Positions 8,152 to 16,975 of a stretch of DNA of 64,000 nucleotides are shown piece after piece (the stretch's first letter is position 1; each line of letters opens with the position of its first letter). The position numbers and the translations under genes were made by a program. The notes below the pieces were generated by a model. It did no database searches and was not told the origin of the DNA. It saw only the letters and a list, made by a program, of their open reading frames with translations. The DNA is from Pseudomonadales bacterium (GTDB lineage: Bacteria; Pseudomonadota; Gammaproteobacteria; Pseudomonadales; Azotimanducaceae), in NCBI GenBank assembly GCA_041395945.1, contig JAWKZN010000001.1, positions 186,001 through 250,000 of the forward strand, given 5' to 3'.

Positions 8152-9000
8152 ATGACAGATACGGTGGATTCGCTGAATCTGTGGGGAAACACACTGCTGA
8201 ATTCGATGACAGCGCTCTGGACGAAGGTCGCCGGTTTCATACCGAACCTGCTCGCCTTCTTCGTGATTCTGCTGATCGGCTACGCGCTTGCCCGGCTGCT
8301 TGGAACGCTCACGCGCAGGCTGCTGGTGGCGATTCACATCGACGATTTCAGCCAGCGGGTGGGGGTGCGCACTGTGCTCGATCGCGCCAGTATCCGGCTC
8401 GACGTGAGCGCTATGCTCTCCCGGCTGGTGTTCTGGCTGCTGATGCTGACATTCCTGGTCTCCGCGACCGAGACACTGGGCCTGCCCCGGGTTTCTGCCA
8501 CCATCGACACTTTTGTGCAGTATCTGCCGAAAGTGCTGGGCGCTGCGTTCATACTGCTTGTCGGTCTGTTCATCGCTCAGTTTGTCCGCGCCCTTATCGT
8601 TGGCGGTGCCGAGAGTCTCGGCATTGAGTCTGCCGGTGGCCTGGGTGGTGCAGCTTACGGTTTGCTGGTCATCATCGTCGTTACCCTGGCGATCGGTCAG
8701 CTCGAACTCGAGACCGAGATCCTCAACCAGGTTATCGCCATCCTGCTGATTTCTCTGGGAGGTGCCGCGGCGCTGGCGTTCGGACTGGGTTCACGGGAAG
8801 TCGCGGGCAATATTCTGGCAGGCACCTATGCCCGTGAGCTTTACCGTGAAGGAGACCGCCTGGTGATCGGAGCGGTGAGTGGCACGGTCACCCAGGTGAC
8901 GGCGGTGAAGCTGGAACTTCGTACCGAGTCCGGTGATCTGATTACCCTGCCAAACGCGGAAGTCGTCAACGCCACTGTCACCCGCCTGCACGGCCAGTAG
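8152..9000 (+). CDS. Small-conductance mechanosensitive channel, MscS family
   Basis: About 282 residues with several N-terminal hydrophobic helices (NLLAFFVILLIGYALARLL, LVFWLLMLTFLVSA, LPKVLGAAFILLVGLFIAQ, YGLLVIIVVTLAI). These are of the conserved TM-helix type that precedes some MscS proteins. The pore-lining region follows (AILLISLGGAAALAFGLGSREVAGN, shown only to locate it), and then a short cytoplasmic beta domain (REGDRLVIGAVSG, VKLELRTESGDLITLPNAEV). It would release solutes on hypo-osmotic shock. It ends soon after the beta domain and lacks the long MscS vestibule. Start 8152 is preferred to 8140 because GGAG sits 6 bases upstream. The ECF sigma gene starts 34 bp downstream. Confidence 0.87.
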   Translation: MTDTVDSLNLWGNTLLNSMTALWTKVAGFIPNLLAFFVILLIGYALARLLGTLTRRLLVAIHIDDFSQRVGVRTVLDRASIRLDVSAMLSRLVFWLLMLTFLVSATETLGLPRVSATIDTFVQYLPKVLGAAFILLVGLFIAQFVRALIVGGAESLGIESAGGLGGAAYGLLVIIVVTLAIGQLELETEILNQVIAILLISLGGAAALAFGLGSREVAGNILAGTYARELYREGDRLVIGAVSGTVTQVTAVKLELRTESGDLITLPNAEVVNATVTRLHGQ

Positions 9001-9033
9001 CCTGTAATAAGCATTTCGACTCCTCGCAGTTTC

Positions 9034-9579
9034 ATGTGGGATTCTGAACAGCGGGAACTGGTCGTGCAGGCACGTAAAGAGCTGCCTTATGGCATGCGGG
9101 CATTCGAAAGCCTCGCCGCCGGGCAGTATTCCTCGATAAGATACCTGGCCCTGTCGATGCTCGGTGATCGCGACGCGGCGGATACCATTACCCAGGACGT
9201 GTTGATGCGGGTGATGCACGGTCTGCCGAAACTGGAAGACGTAGACCGATTTCCCGCCTGGCTGGCCCGGATCACCACCAATGTGACCCGGTCACATCTG
9301 GCGAAGGAACGCCGGGAGCGTGAGAAGTACTATGCGTTCTCCGAGGAACAGGTCTGGGACTCTCCTGATCCGGAGCAGTCCGATGCAGATTTCGGGGTCA
9401 TGCTTGCCGGGCTGTCAGTGCTGGAACGGTCCATCGTGAGTCTCAAAATACTGCAGGATCTGGAATTCAATCAGATTGCCGAAGTGGTGGGACTTGGCAT
9501 CAGTGCGACCAAGATGCGCTACTACCGGGCACTTGAGAAAGTCAGACTCCGGATCGAGCCTGATGAAGCGCAGGAGTGA
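9034..9579 (+). CDS. RNA polymerase sigma factor, ECF type
   Basis: A 181-residue sigma-70 family protein. Region 2 spans roughly residues 25-95 (YSSIRYLALSMLGDRDAADTITQDVLMRV, then FPAWLARITTNVTRSHLAKERR). Region 4 spans roughly 125-175 (LSVLERSIVSLKILQDLEFNQIAEVVGLGISATKMRYYRALEKVR), a standard helix-turn-helix for -35 recognition. It has no extra C-terminal domain. The GTG of the next frame overlaps its stop (GTGA, 9576-9579). No separate zinc-finger anti-sigma gene is visible. The neighbours (MscS, OmpA-like) point to envelope stress control by inference. No Shine-Dalgarno of note precedes the ATG. Confidence 0.88.
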   Translation: MWDSEQRELVVQARKELPYGMRAFESLAAGQYSSIRYLALSMLGDRDAADTITQDVLMRVMHGLPKLEDVDRFPAWLARITTNVTRSHLAKERREREKYYAFSEEQVWDSPDPEQSDADFGVMLAGLSVLERSIVSLKILQDLEFNQIAEVVGLGISATKMRYYRALEKVRLRIEPDEAQE

Positions 9580-9716
9580 CGGTGACGGACGCGGAATCCT
9601 GTGAATCCGGAGCAGTACTTATGTTCAGGGGAGCAACGCAGGCGTCTGCTGCAGGTTTGTCCGGCCGGCTCATCAGAAGCTGCCGGTCGTTGATCAGAAA
9701 TTTTGGAGTGATGGAA

Positions 9717-11159
9717 ATGAGAATGTTCACCTGGTGGCGGGTCGTGGTGTTGGCCCTGCTGGTTTCGGCTTCCTGCGCGGTACAGGCGGAAGATCTGCGC
9801 GAGTCGTTGCGAGGTCCGGTATTCGGTGCGGCAAACACCGCGCTCGAGGGTGCCAACGCGGCGAAGGCCAGTGTGCTTGCGCCGACTACCTATGCAAAAG
9901 CGGCGGAAGCCTACAGGCGGGCCGAGAAGGAGTTCGAAGCGGGCGGCAAGCTGGAGCGGATCCGCTCTCTGCTTGAACAGGCCCAGAGCGGGTTCGATGC
10001 GGCGCGCAGTGCGGCTCAGAAGGCGGCAACCGAAGTGGCCGCGGCATACGAGGCGAGGCTCGATGCGGAAGCCAGTGGTGCGGAAGAATTCGCTAACAAG
10101 TTGTGGAAAGAGGGCGAAACTGCTTTCTATGATGCGGTAACTACCCTGGAGAAGAACAGCACCCGTCGAGTGGCGCGCAACGCAGGAAACGCGGAGGCCG
10201 CTTACCGGGCTGCGGAACTCGAAGCCATCGATACCTCGGTGATGGCGGAAACGGATCGGGTCATCGCGCAGGCGGCCGATGAAGGTGCGAGACGCTATGC
10301 GCCACTGTCTTATCAGTTCGCAGTAGATCTGCTCAATCAGGCCCGCACGGAACTGGCGCAGAATCGCTACGACACCGACAAACCCAGAAACCTTGCCAGC
10401 AGCTCGCTGCACTACGCGAAGCATGCGCGCTACGTGACAAAGGTCGTCAAGCAGATCCAGGACCGTGACGAAAGCGTTGAGAGTGTGCTGATGGAGTGGG
10501 AAAACCAGATCAACCGGCTTGCAGACGAGCTGGATCTTGCGGTGTTCTACGATAATGGTCCTGACCTCGCGATCGACACGCTGGCAGCCTCCATCAAATC
10601 GCTGGTGCAGGAACGTGATGAACTGCGTGTACGCATGGCAGACAGCAATGCACAGATCGAGCTGCTGACCAGTGAACTGGGCGGGCAGAACGCTGCGCGG
10701 GAGCGGCTGAATCAGCAACTCGCCCAGCAGCAGCGCAAGGCCGAGCGCATCCGCCGGATCGAAGCGCTGTTCAAGGACGATGAAGCGCAGGTGCTGAGGG
10801 TGGAAGACCGGATTGTGATACGCATGATCGGATTGAATTTCGACAGCGGCAGTTCGAATGTGCTGACACGCCACTATCCGTTGCTCACCACGCTGATCGA
10901 GGCGCTTGGACAGTTCCCTGAAAGCCCTCTGATCATCGAGGGCCATACGGATTCCCACGGCGCGGACGATCTCAATCACAGGCTGTCAACAGCCCGGGCA
11001 GACGCGGTGGCCAGCTATCTCATCGCCAACAGCGCGATCTCACCCGCACTGGTGTCTGCGCTCGGATTCGGCGAAACCAAGCCGGTTGCGAATAATGAGA
11101 CCGTGGAAGGCCGGAGGAAGAACCGGCGAATCGACGTGGTCATCTATCCCAGCATGTAG
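9717..11159 (+). CDS. OmpA-family outer-membrane/peptidoglycan-binding protein with helical N-terminal domain
   Basis: About 480 residues. Signal peptide MRMFTWWRVVVLALLVSASC with likely cleavage after AVQA. Then comes a long Ala/Glu-rich helical region with DUF4398-like repeats (KAAEAYRRAEKEFEAGG; YAPLSYQFAVDLLNQARTEL), a coiled-coil stretch, and a C-terminal OmpA domain. The latter has LNFDSGSSNV, IIEGHTDSHG, LSTARADAVASYL and the RRKNRRIDVV peptidoglycan-binding block. The start is ambiguous: the frame is open from a GTG at 9576 overlapping the sigma-factor stop. GGAG 8 bases before 9717 and the signal peptide favour 9717; if the upstream GTG is used, a 47-residue extension is made, translationally coupled to the sigma factor. 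Confidence 0.85.
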   Translation: MRMFTWWRVVVLALLVSASCAVQAEDLRESLRGPVFGAANTALEGANAAKASVLAPTTYAKAAEAYRRAEKEFEAGGKLERIRSLLEQAQSGFDAARSAAQKAATEVAAAYEARLDAEASGAEEFANKLWKEGETAFYDAVTTLEKNSTRRVARNAGNAEAAYRAAELEAIDTSVMAETDRVIAQAADEGARRYAPLSYQFAVDLLNQARTELAQNRYDTDKPRNLASSSLHYAKHARYVTKVVKQIQDRDESVESVLMEWENQINRLADELDLAVFYDNGPDLAIDTLAASIKSLVQERDELRVRMADSNAQIELLTSELGGQNAARERLNQQLAQQQRKAERIRRIEALFKDDEAQVLRVEDRIVIRMIGLNFDSGSSNVLTRHYPLLTTLIEALGQFPESPLIIEGHTDSHGADDLNHRLSTARADAVASYLIANSAISPALVSALGFGETKPVANNETVEGRRKNRRIDVVIYPSM

Positions 11160-11172
11160 CGTGCCCCTGTGG

Positions 11173-11198
11173 AGCCGGGTCGCACTCAGTACCCGGCT
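11173..11198. terminator. Hairpin between convergent OmpA and acyl-CoA synthetase genes
   Basis: AGCCGGGT at 11173-11180 pairs with ACCCGGCT at 11191-11198 around a 10-base loop, just after the OmpA-like stop at 11159 and overlapping the last codons of the opposite-strand gene. It has no T-run, so it may be a Rho-assisted or bidirectional stop signal rather than a strong intrinsic terminator. Confidence 0.4.
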
Positions 11199-12994
11199 TC
11201 ACCGCGGGAGATCAGCGCAGCAAATTCCCGATCCAGCGGTACGTATCTGGCTGCACCGGGCTTGAGTACGTAGAGCGTGTCGCTGACCTTGTCGAGGTCG
11301 TAGGCCTGCTCCCGCAGATCGCCTTTCACCATTTTGAAGGTGCCGGTCACATCGAGGTCTCCCTGCACCCGCAGGAAAACCGGCTGGGCGTAGGCGGGCA
11401 GTTCCTTACGCACGAAATCTGAGAAGGCTTCGATATCCAGCTCAGACTCGCCTTCCTTCAATGTCAGTGCGGCCATCCCTGCTTTACCGTCGGCACCGGG
11501 TACGGGCACGCCGTAGACATTGGAAAAGCGGATCTGGCGGAAACTGTTGAGGATCTCGCCCACTTCGTTGGTTGAAACGTTTTCTGACTTCCAGCGGAAG
11601 GTATCACCCACCCGATCCACAAACTGGTAATGCGGGTATCCCATGGAGTAACCCACGTCGACCTGTTTCATCAGATCGCCGGAATTGAACCAGGCATCCC
11701 CGGTCTCGAAGGCATTACGGATGATTTTCTTCTCGGTGGCTTCCGGATCGGTATAACCTTCAAACACAGCCGTTTCATTGATCTGACCCAGCAGCAGGCC
11801 GGGTTCACCCGGATCAGCAGCAATGCAGTGGCCTTCAGAATCCCGGACGATGGTGTCGTTGTGAACATCGTACTTGACCAGGGAAATGGTCGAAGACGTC
11901 ATGCCCACTGTGCAGTCCTTATTCAGCAGATTGGCAAATGCCACGTTGCCTTCGCTCGCACCGTAGAACTCACTGATGCGCTTGATGCCAAAACGCTTCT
12001 TGAACGGTATCCAGATATCAGGACGCAGGCCGTTGCCGGTCATGGTGGTCAGCGGGTTTCTGGCATCATCGGGTTTTGCCGGCGTGTTCATGAGATAGCG
12101 GCACAACTCGCCGATATAGATGAGCAGATTGGTGTTGTGTTCACGCACCTCAGGCAGGAAGTTGCTGGCCGAGAACCTGCGGCGGATGAATACACTGGCG
12201 CCGGATGAAATAGCGGCGCCGACTCCGATCATCAGTCCAGTGGCATGGTAGAGGGGCAGGCACACGTACATGCGGTCCTTCTCGGTGCATTTGAAAAGCG
12301 CCTTGTGTGACAACCCCGCGCTCGCCAGAAAGCGCCGGTTGCTCATTACCGCAGCCTTCGGCAGGCCGGTGGTGCCAGAGGTGAATATGTAGAGGGCGTT
12401 GTCCCGCAGGCTGACGGTCTCCACTTCGTCGGGATTGCTGACAGGCAGTCCTTCGGCCGCCTGATCGAGGTTGGTAGCCCAGTTCGGGGCAGCCTGGCTG
12501 CCTGCGTCGGGTACGAACAGGTAGTCGGTTCCCTCTTCAAGGTCGAGGTCTTCTTTGATTTCGTGTAAAGCGTCCCCGAGCTCTTCGCCGAACACGCATT
12601 TCCGGGAGCTGGTGACCGACACGCAATGAGTCAACGGCCTGCCCCGCAGATTGGTATTGATCAGCGCGGCGGTGACGCCCAGCTTGTTGAGTGCGACGAT
12701 CACGGCGAGAAACTCTATGCGGTTTTCCATCATCACGGATACGGTATCGCCTTTCTGCAGCCCCTGGGCTGCGAAGGCGTGCGCGTAGCGATTGGCCTGG
12801 GCATTGAATTCCAACCAGGTCTGCTGCCTGCCTTCGAATATCAGTGCAGTACGATCGGGGAAGGATTGAGCATTGCGCTGGACCTGTGCGGCGAAACAGT
12901 CGCGCTCGTCCGCAGAACGTGGCTGCATGCCTTTCTTCAGCGCCAGCAGTGTAGGTACCTGAGCAACGGTGCGGACAGTATCGACAATACCCAT
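11186..12994 (-). CDS. Long-chain acyl-CoA synthetase / fatty-acid transport protein type
   Basis: A 602-residue adenylate-forming enzyme. The AMP-binding P-loop YIFTSGTTGLPKA, the LPLYHATG block, the YGASEGN motif and the late FRWKSENVSTNEVGEIL hinge region are all present. This last block resembles the FATP/very-long-chain group rather than classical FadD. It would activate long-chain fatty or steroid-type acids to CoA thioesters at the membrane. The ATG at 12994 is preferred over the longer open frame (to 13171) because the extension is low complexity, runs through the 13-bp tandem repeat, and AGTTGGGGA lies before 12994. It diverges from a metallo-hydrolase gene. Confidence 0.9.
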   Translation of the reverse strand: MGIVDTVRTVAQVPTLLALKKGMQPRSADERDCFAAQVQRNAQSFPDRTALIFEGRQQTWLEFNAQANRYAHAFAAQGLQKGDTVSVMMENRIEFLAVIVALNKLGVTAALINTNLRGRPLTHCVSVTSSRKCVFGEELGDALHEIKEDLDLEEGTDYLFVPDAGSQAAPNWATNLDQAAEGLPVSNPDEVETVSLRDNALYIFTSGTTGLPKAAVMSNRRFLASAGLSHKALFKCTEKDRMYVCLPLYHATGLMIGVGAAISSGASVFIRRRFSASNFLPEVREHNTNLLIYIGELCRYLMNTPAKPDDARNPLTTMTGNGLRPDIWIPFKKRFGIKRISEFYGASEGNVAFANLLNKDCTVGMTSSTISLVKYDVHNDTIVRDSEGHCIAADPGEPGLLLGQINETAVFEGYTDPEATEKKIIRNAFETGDAWFNSGDLMKQVDVGYSMGYPHYQFVDRVGDTFRWKSENVSTNEVGEILNSFRQIRFSNVYGVPVPGADGKAGMAALTLKEGESELDIEAFSDFVRKELPAYAQPVFLRVQGDLDVTGTFKMVKGDLREQAYDLDKVSDTLYVLKPGAARYVPLDREFAALISRGEAGY

Positions 12995-13114
12995 GGTTTC
13001 CCCAACTCTCCCCTTTTTCGATCTCAACCCCTTAAATCGGGGGGTCGGAGAACCATAGCTGTCGCGATTCCCCCCATCAAGCGTATTGTGGCATCCTCGG
13101 GTCCGGTATCCGCA

Positions 13115-13162
13115 GCTTCTGCGGACAGCTTCTGCGGACAGCTTCTGCGGACAGCTTCTGGG
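13115..13162. repeat. 13-bp tandem repeat, three full copies plus a partial
   Basis: The unit GCTTCTGCGGACA occurs perfectly at 13115-13127, 13128-13140 and 13141-13153, followed by a partial copy GCTTCTGGG from 13154. It lies in the 201-bp gap between the divergent acyl-CoA synthetase and metallo-hydrolase genes, 34 bp before the latter's start, so copy-number change could alter promoter spacing. The 13-bp period is not a multiple of three, which argues that it is not coding. Confidence 0.9.
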
Positions 13163-13195
13163 GAAGTGCATTCAGGACAACAGGGAGATCCGGGC

Positions 13196-14074
13196 GTGAC
13201 AGAGAATCAGTGGCAGATCGGCAGGGTTCGGGTGACCCGGATCGTGGAGATCGAGGCGACCGGGGGGAGCCGGTTCATTCTGCCGGATGCTACCCGGGAG
13301 GCCTGTCTGCCTATCGGATGGATGCAGCCCCACTTCATGGATGCGGCGGGTAATCTGATCATGAGCGTGCATGCGCTGGTGGTGGACACGGGAGAGCAGC
13401 GCATCATTGTTGATACCTGCATCGGCAATGACAAGGTGCGATCGGTTCCTGCGTGGACGAATCTGCAGACCGCCTTCCTGGCGGACCTGGCAGCTGCCGG
13501 TTATCCGCGAGAGTCCATCGACACGGTGCTCTGCACTCATCTGCACGTGGACCATGTGGGCTGGAATACGATGCTGGTGGATGGACGATGGCTGCCGACG
13601 TTTCCGAACGCCCGCTATCTGCTCGGAAAAAAGGAGTTCGAATACTGGTCCGCCGAGGATGCGGGCGGGCTCAACGACGGGATCTTTGCTGACTCGATAC
13701 AGCCGGTGGTGGATGCCGGCCTGGTAGATCTGGTGGACTGGCACCACGAGGTCTGTACCGAAGTGCAGCTCGAACCGACCCCCGGGCATACACCCGGACA
13801 CATCAGCGTGCACATCCGTTCAGAAGGAGCGGAAGCCCTGATCACCGGCGACTGTATTCACCATCCTGTGCAGATGACCCGCACGGACTGGTGTTCATCT
13901 GCGGACTACGACAAGGCCGAGGGTCGGAGCACCCGTGAAAAGCTGCTGGACGACTACGCGGATGGGGACGTACTTGTCATCGGCACCCATTTCGCCACAC
14001 CGACGGCCGGACATATCCGGCGCCTGCCGGAAGGCGGCTACTGGCTGGACGTGGGTCAGATGAGGTCGACGTGA
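13196..14074 (+). CDS. MBL-fold metallo-hydrolase
   Basis: A 292-residue metallo-beta-lactamase-fold protein: THLHVDHVGW (metal-binding HxHxDH), PTPGHTPGH (next His ligand), ITGDCIHH (Asp ligand) and a final GTHFATPTAGH. It hydrolyses an unknown ester, lactone or thioester; the layout resembles N-acyl-homoserine lactonase-like and quinoprotein-like members. The GTG start at 13196 is chosen because GGGAG lies 9 bases upstream and the frame further up is repeat sequence. Its last 19 bases overlap, tail to tail, the end of a small membrane-protein gene on the other strand. Confidence 0.87.
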   Translation: MTENQWQIGRVRVTRIVEIEATGGSRFILPDATREACLPIGWMQPHFMDAAGNLIMSVHALVVDTGEQRIIVDTCIGNDKVRSVPAWTNLQTAFLADLAAAGYPRESIDTVLCTHLHVDHVGWNTMLVDGRWLPTFPNARYLLGKKEFEYWSAEDAGGLNDGIFADSIQPVVDAGLVDLVDWHHEVCTEVQLEPTPGHTPGHISVHIRSEGAEALITGDCIHHPVQMTRTDWCSSADYDKAEGRSTREKLLDDYADGDVLVIGTHFATPTAGHIRRLPEGGYWLDVGQMRST

Positions 14075-14337
14075 TCGTCGTCGAAGGCCGCCTTGCGATG
14101 CAGAGAGATCATCCAGATGTTCAGGCGGCGCCGGGCGGGAGGGACATCCAGTGCGACGAATGCCACCCCCAGTGGCAGCATCCAGAATCCGAGTACGGGC
14201 AGAAATCCGAACACGCCGCCGATCATGAAGAGGAAGCCCAGCAGCGTCCGGAAGCCGGGTGGCACGTGCGTGTTGCCCCAGTGCAGCACTCTGTACATCC
14301 AGCCTGCGATCTTCTGAGCAAGCTCGGTCTTGTTCAT
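14056..14337 (-). CDS. Small conserved-type membrane protein
   Basis: A 93-residue protein starting MNKTELAQKIAGWMYRVLHWG. It has a central hydrophobic hairpin (LLGFLFMIGGVFGFLPVLGFWMLPLGVAFVAL) that likely makes two close membrane helices, and ends with RRRLNIWMISLHRK. I do not recognise a named function; the short helix-turn-helix membrane layout recalls PGPGW-type proteins. Start 14337 is chosen over 14394 because the upstream extension overlaps the neighbouring gene. It follows the metallo-hydrolase gene at 14363-15469 by 25 bp on the same strand. Confidence 0.6.
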   Translation of the reverse strand: MNKTELAQKIAGWMYRVLHWGNTHVPPGFRTLLGFLFMIGGVFGFLPVLGFWMLPLGVAFVALDVPPARRRLNIWMISLHRKAAFDDDHVDLI

Positions 14338-14362
14338 TGCCTGAAGCTCTATCCGTGCCCGG

Positions 14363-15469
14363 TCATACCAGCACAGGACCATCGCTTGGCGCATCGTGCA
14401 GATCCGGATGCGCGCGTCGTTTCAGGTCCGGGTCGATAGACAGGTAGCGGAAGCAGCCGTCCTCTGAGAGGTTGCGCTCCAGGCGGTTGCGATGCAGAAG
14501 CAGGTGCACGTGCGCAATGGCCTCGCCGAGCGCCATCATCATCTGCCGGGGATCCAGCCGGCGGGCAAACAGCACGGGAAGCAGCTCTCTGGCAGTTGCC
14601 GGCTGCACACAGTGTTCTTCGATGGCCAGCATGCGGTCTTCGTGGTGCCCGATAAGCTGGCGCAACCGCTCTCTGACGCCGAAAAACGGCAGATTGTGTG
14701 CGGGCAGCACGAAAGTGTCTGCCGGGATGCTGAGGAAGCGGTCGTGAGACTCCATCCAGACCTTCAACGGATTCGCTTCCGGCTCTGTCGGGTGCACGCT
14801 CACATTGCTGGTGATCACCGGCAGGATCTGGTCGCCGGAAATCAGTATTTTTATCGACGCGCAGTACAGACAGGCATGTTCGGGAGAATGCCCGGAACCC
14901 ACCATGATGCGCCAGTCCCGACCGCCGATGGTGAGCACCTGGCCATCTTCGAGCCTCACATAGCCGGATGGCATTTCGGATACGGACATGCCCTCTGAGG
15001 AGCGTGCTTCCCAGGCTTTGCGCAGCCCTTCGAGGTAGTCGGCAGGCATGCCGGCCCGCTCGTAGAAGGTGCGTCCGAGCCAGCTCGACTGGAAAGACGG
15101 CCCACCCGAGGAAAATGTCCGTGCCTGGTAGTACTCGGCCCTGGTCATATACAGGGGGCAGCGGAAGTGATCGGTGATCATCAGTGCCTGGCCGATATGG
15201 TCCGGGTGCATATGAGTGCAGATCACCCCGACCACCGGTCGACCACCCAGCTCCTTTGCGAAGATCTCATGCCACAGCTCGGCGGTCTGAGGCAGAGACA
15301 GGCCGGTATCCACCACCCACCAGCCCTGGGTGTCTTCGATCAGGTAGAGATTGATATGGTTGAGCGACCCCCCGCCCATGGGCATGGTCAGCCAGCGAAC
15401 CCCCGGGGCCAGTTCGATGGTAGTGCCCGGTTTGGGGTGCTCGGCGTAGGGATAGGTCAGACCGCTCAC
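14363..15469 (-). CDS. MBL-fold metallo-hydrolase (glyoxalase II-like)
   Basis: A 368-residue protein with CTHMHPDHIGQ (residues about 84-94), GSGHSPEHACLY (His ligand), ISGDQILP (Asp ligand) and LPAHNLPF (last His). The C-terminal 100 residues form an added helical domain seen in the LACTB2-like or YflN group. The substrate is unknown, plausibly a CoA thioester or lactone given its neighbours. It diverges from the ACAD10/11-like dehydrogenase at 15639 across 169 bp and is followed by a small membrane-protein gene. Confidence 0.87.
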   Translation of the reverse strand: MSGLTYPYAEHPKPGTTIELAPGVRWLTMPMGGGSLNHINLYLIEDTQGWWVVDTGLSLPQTAELWHEIFAKELGGRPVVGVICTHMHPDHIGQALMITDHFRCPLYMTRAEYYQARTFSSGGPSFQSSWLGRTFYERAGMPADYLEGLRKAWEARSSEGMSVSEMPSGYVRLEDGQVLTIGGRDWRIMVGSGHSPEHACLYCASIKILISGDQILPVITSNVSVHPTEPEANPLKVWMESHDRFLSIPADTFVLPAHNLPFFGVRERLRQLIGHHEDRMLAIEEHCVQPATARELLPVLFARRLDPRQMMMALGEAIAHVHLLLHRNRLERNLSEDGCFRYLSIDPDLKRRAHPDLHDAPSDGPVLV

Positions 15470-15638
15470 CGCGACCTCCTTGGGATCCGGAAAAGCAGCC
15501 AGTATAGCGACTTGCCGGCAGCACCCGCAGGTCTCTGTTGGCGCAAGAGCAGGCCCTCACGGGCTGGTTCGAGTGCAAAAGCGGGGGGGATCCAGTAGAT
15601 TTGCCGCTACTGTCGAGTTCCATTAGGGGGGAATCACC

Positions 15639-16895
15639 ATGTCAATGAACGTAAAACCTGTGCCGACACTCGATGACGAGGTCAACGAGATCCGCCTGGG
15701 CACTGCCGAAATCGTGAACCGGGACATTCTGCCCAACGAAGGTAAGTTGTGGGGCTGGATGACCGACAGCGCGAACGCACCGAACCAGGCCAAGAAAGAA
15801 GCGGGCGAGCTGCGGCTGCACATCCAGAACACGGTCAAGAAGGCCAGTCTGTGGGCCCCCCACCTGCCGAGAGAATTCGGCGGCATGGGTCTGACCTTCA
15901 TGCAGCATGCCTACATGAACGAGGTGCTCTCCTACAGCCCGGGCGCAGCTTCCCTGTTCGGGGTGGTCGCACCGAACTCGGGTAATCAGAAAATACTGGC
16001 GAAGTACGGTACACCCGACCAGCACGAGAAGTGGCTCAAGCCCCTGACAGACGGGACCATGCAGTCCGGATTCTCCATGACCGAACCCCACAATCCGGGT
16101 TCGGACCCGCGCTCACTCACCACCCGTGCGGAACTTGACGGCGATGAGTGGGTGATCAATGGCCATAAGTGGTTTACCTCCAACGGCCATGCGGCGGATT
16201 TCTACATTGTGATGTGCCGTACCTCGGATCCGGACGATCCGGGTGGTGCCAACGAGAAAATGACCCAGATCATCGTGCCGAAGAAAACCCCGGGGGTGAA
16301 CATAGTGCGCGGGGTTCCGGTCTGGGGCAGAGCGTCCAGTCATTGCGAGATCATCTATGACAACGTGCGGGTGCCGAAGGAAAATCAGCTCGGACGCACA
16401 GGGACCGGACACCAGGCTGCTCAGGACCGCCTGGGTGCGGGTCGTGTTTATCACTGTATGAACTCCATCGGTTCCATGTGGCGCGCCTTCGACCTGATGA
16501 TCGACCGGCTCATGACCCGTGAAGTGCATGGCGGTGAGAAGCTGGAAGAGAAGCAGTTCATGCAGGGCTTCGTCGCGGAAAGCTACATGGACATTCAGAG
16601 TGCGCGACTCATGACCATTCACTGCGCGGAGAAAATGGAAAGCGGGGCGGACCCCCGGACCGACATATCCGCGATCAAGGTATTTGTGCCCCAGGCCTAT
16701 CATCGGGTGGTAGACCGGGCGATTCAGGTGTATGGCGCCGCCGGTGTGTCTGGTGATCTGCCTCTGGCGGGCATGTATCAGGGCGCCAGGACGCTCCGGA
16801 TCGCGGATGGTCCGGATGAAGTACACAAGATACTCATGGCGAAAATCATTCTGCGCCGCTATCACGCGGGAGAGACCTGGGACTTCGGCAACTGA
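15639..16895 (+). CDS. Acyl-CoA dehydrogenase, ACAD10/11-like
   Basis: A 418-residue flavoprotein. FAD-binding blocks QSGFSMTEPHNPGSDP and INGHKWFTSNGH are present. The C-terminal QVYGAAGVSGDLPLAGMYQ and TLRIADGPDEVH carry the Glu used as catalytic base in the ACAD10/11 group. Those enzymes act on long or branched acyl-CoAs; in mammals the APH domain of ACAD11 is part of 4-hydroxyacyl-CoA handling (family knowledge). A bacterial separate APH-fold partner lies at 1-1006. The start is set by AGGGGGGAA just upstream of the ATG at 15639. It diverges from the MBL-fold gene at 15469. Confidence 0.92.
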   Translation: MSMNVKPVPTLDDEVNEIRLGTAEIVNRDILPNEGKLWGWMTDSANAPNQAKKEAGELRLHIQNTVKKASLWAPHLPREFGGMGLTFMQHAYMNEVLSYSPGAASLFGVVAPNSGNQKILAKYGTPDQHEKWLKPLTDGTMQSGFSMTEPHNPGSDPRSLTTRAELDGDEWVINGHKWFTSNGHAADFYIVMCRTSDPDDPGGANEKMTQIIVPKKTPGVNIVRGVPVWGRASSHCEIIYDNVRVPKENQLGRTGTGHQAAQDRLGAGRVYHCMNSIGSMWRAFDLMIDRLMTREVHGGEKLEEKQFMQGFVAESYMDIQSARLMTIHCAEKMESGADPRTDISAIKVFVPQAYHRVVDRAIQVYGAAGVSGDLPLAGMYQGARTLRIADGPDEVHKILMAKIILRRYHAGETWDFGN

Positions 16896-16975
16896 GTCCG
16901 TCCGGTACCCGGTAGCCATTCGGGATGCTACAGTTCGGGGCTGTTTGTGGGAGGAAACTAAAGTGGGAGTAGACG

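Noticed and set aside
9522..10979. A 485-codon open frame on the minus strand
   Set aside because: Antisense to the OmpA-like gene with its signal peptide and OmpA motifs; no recognisable domain of its own.
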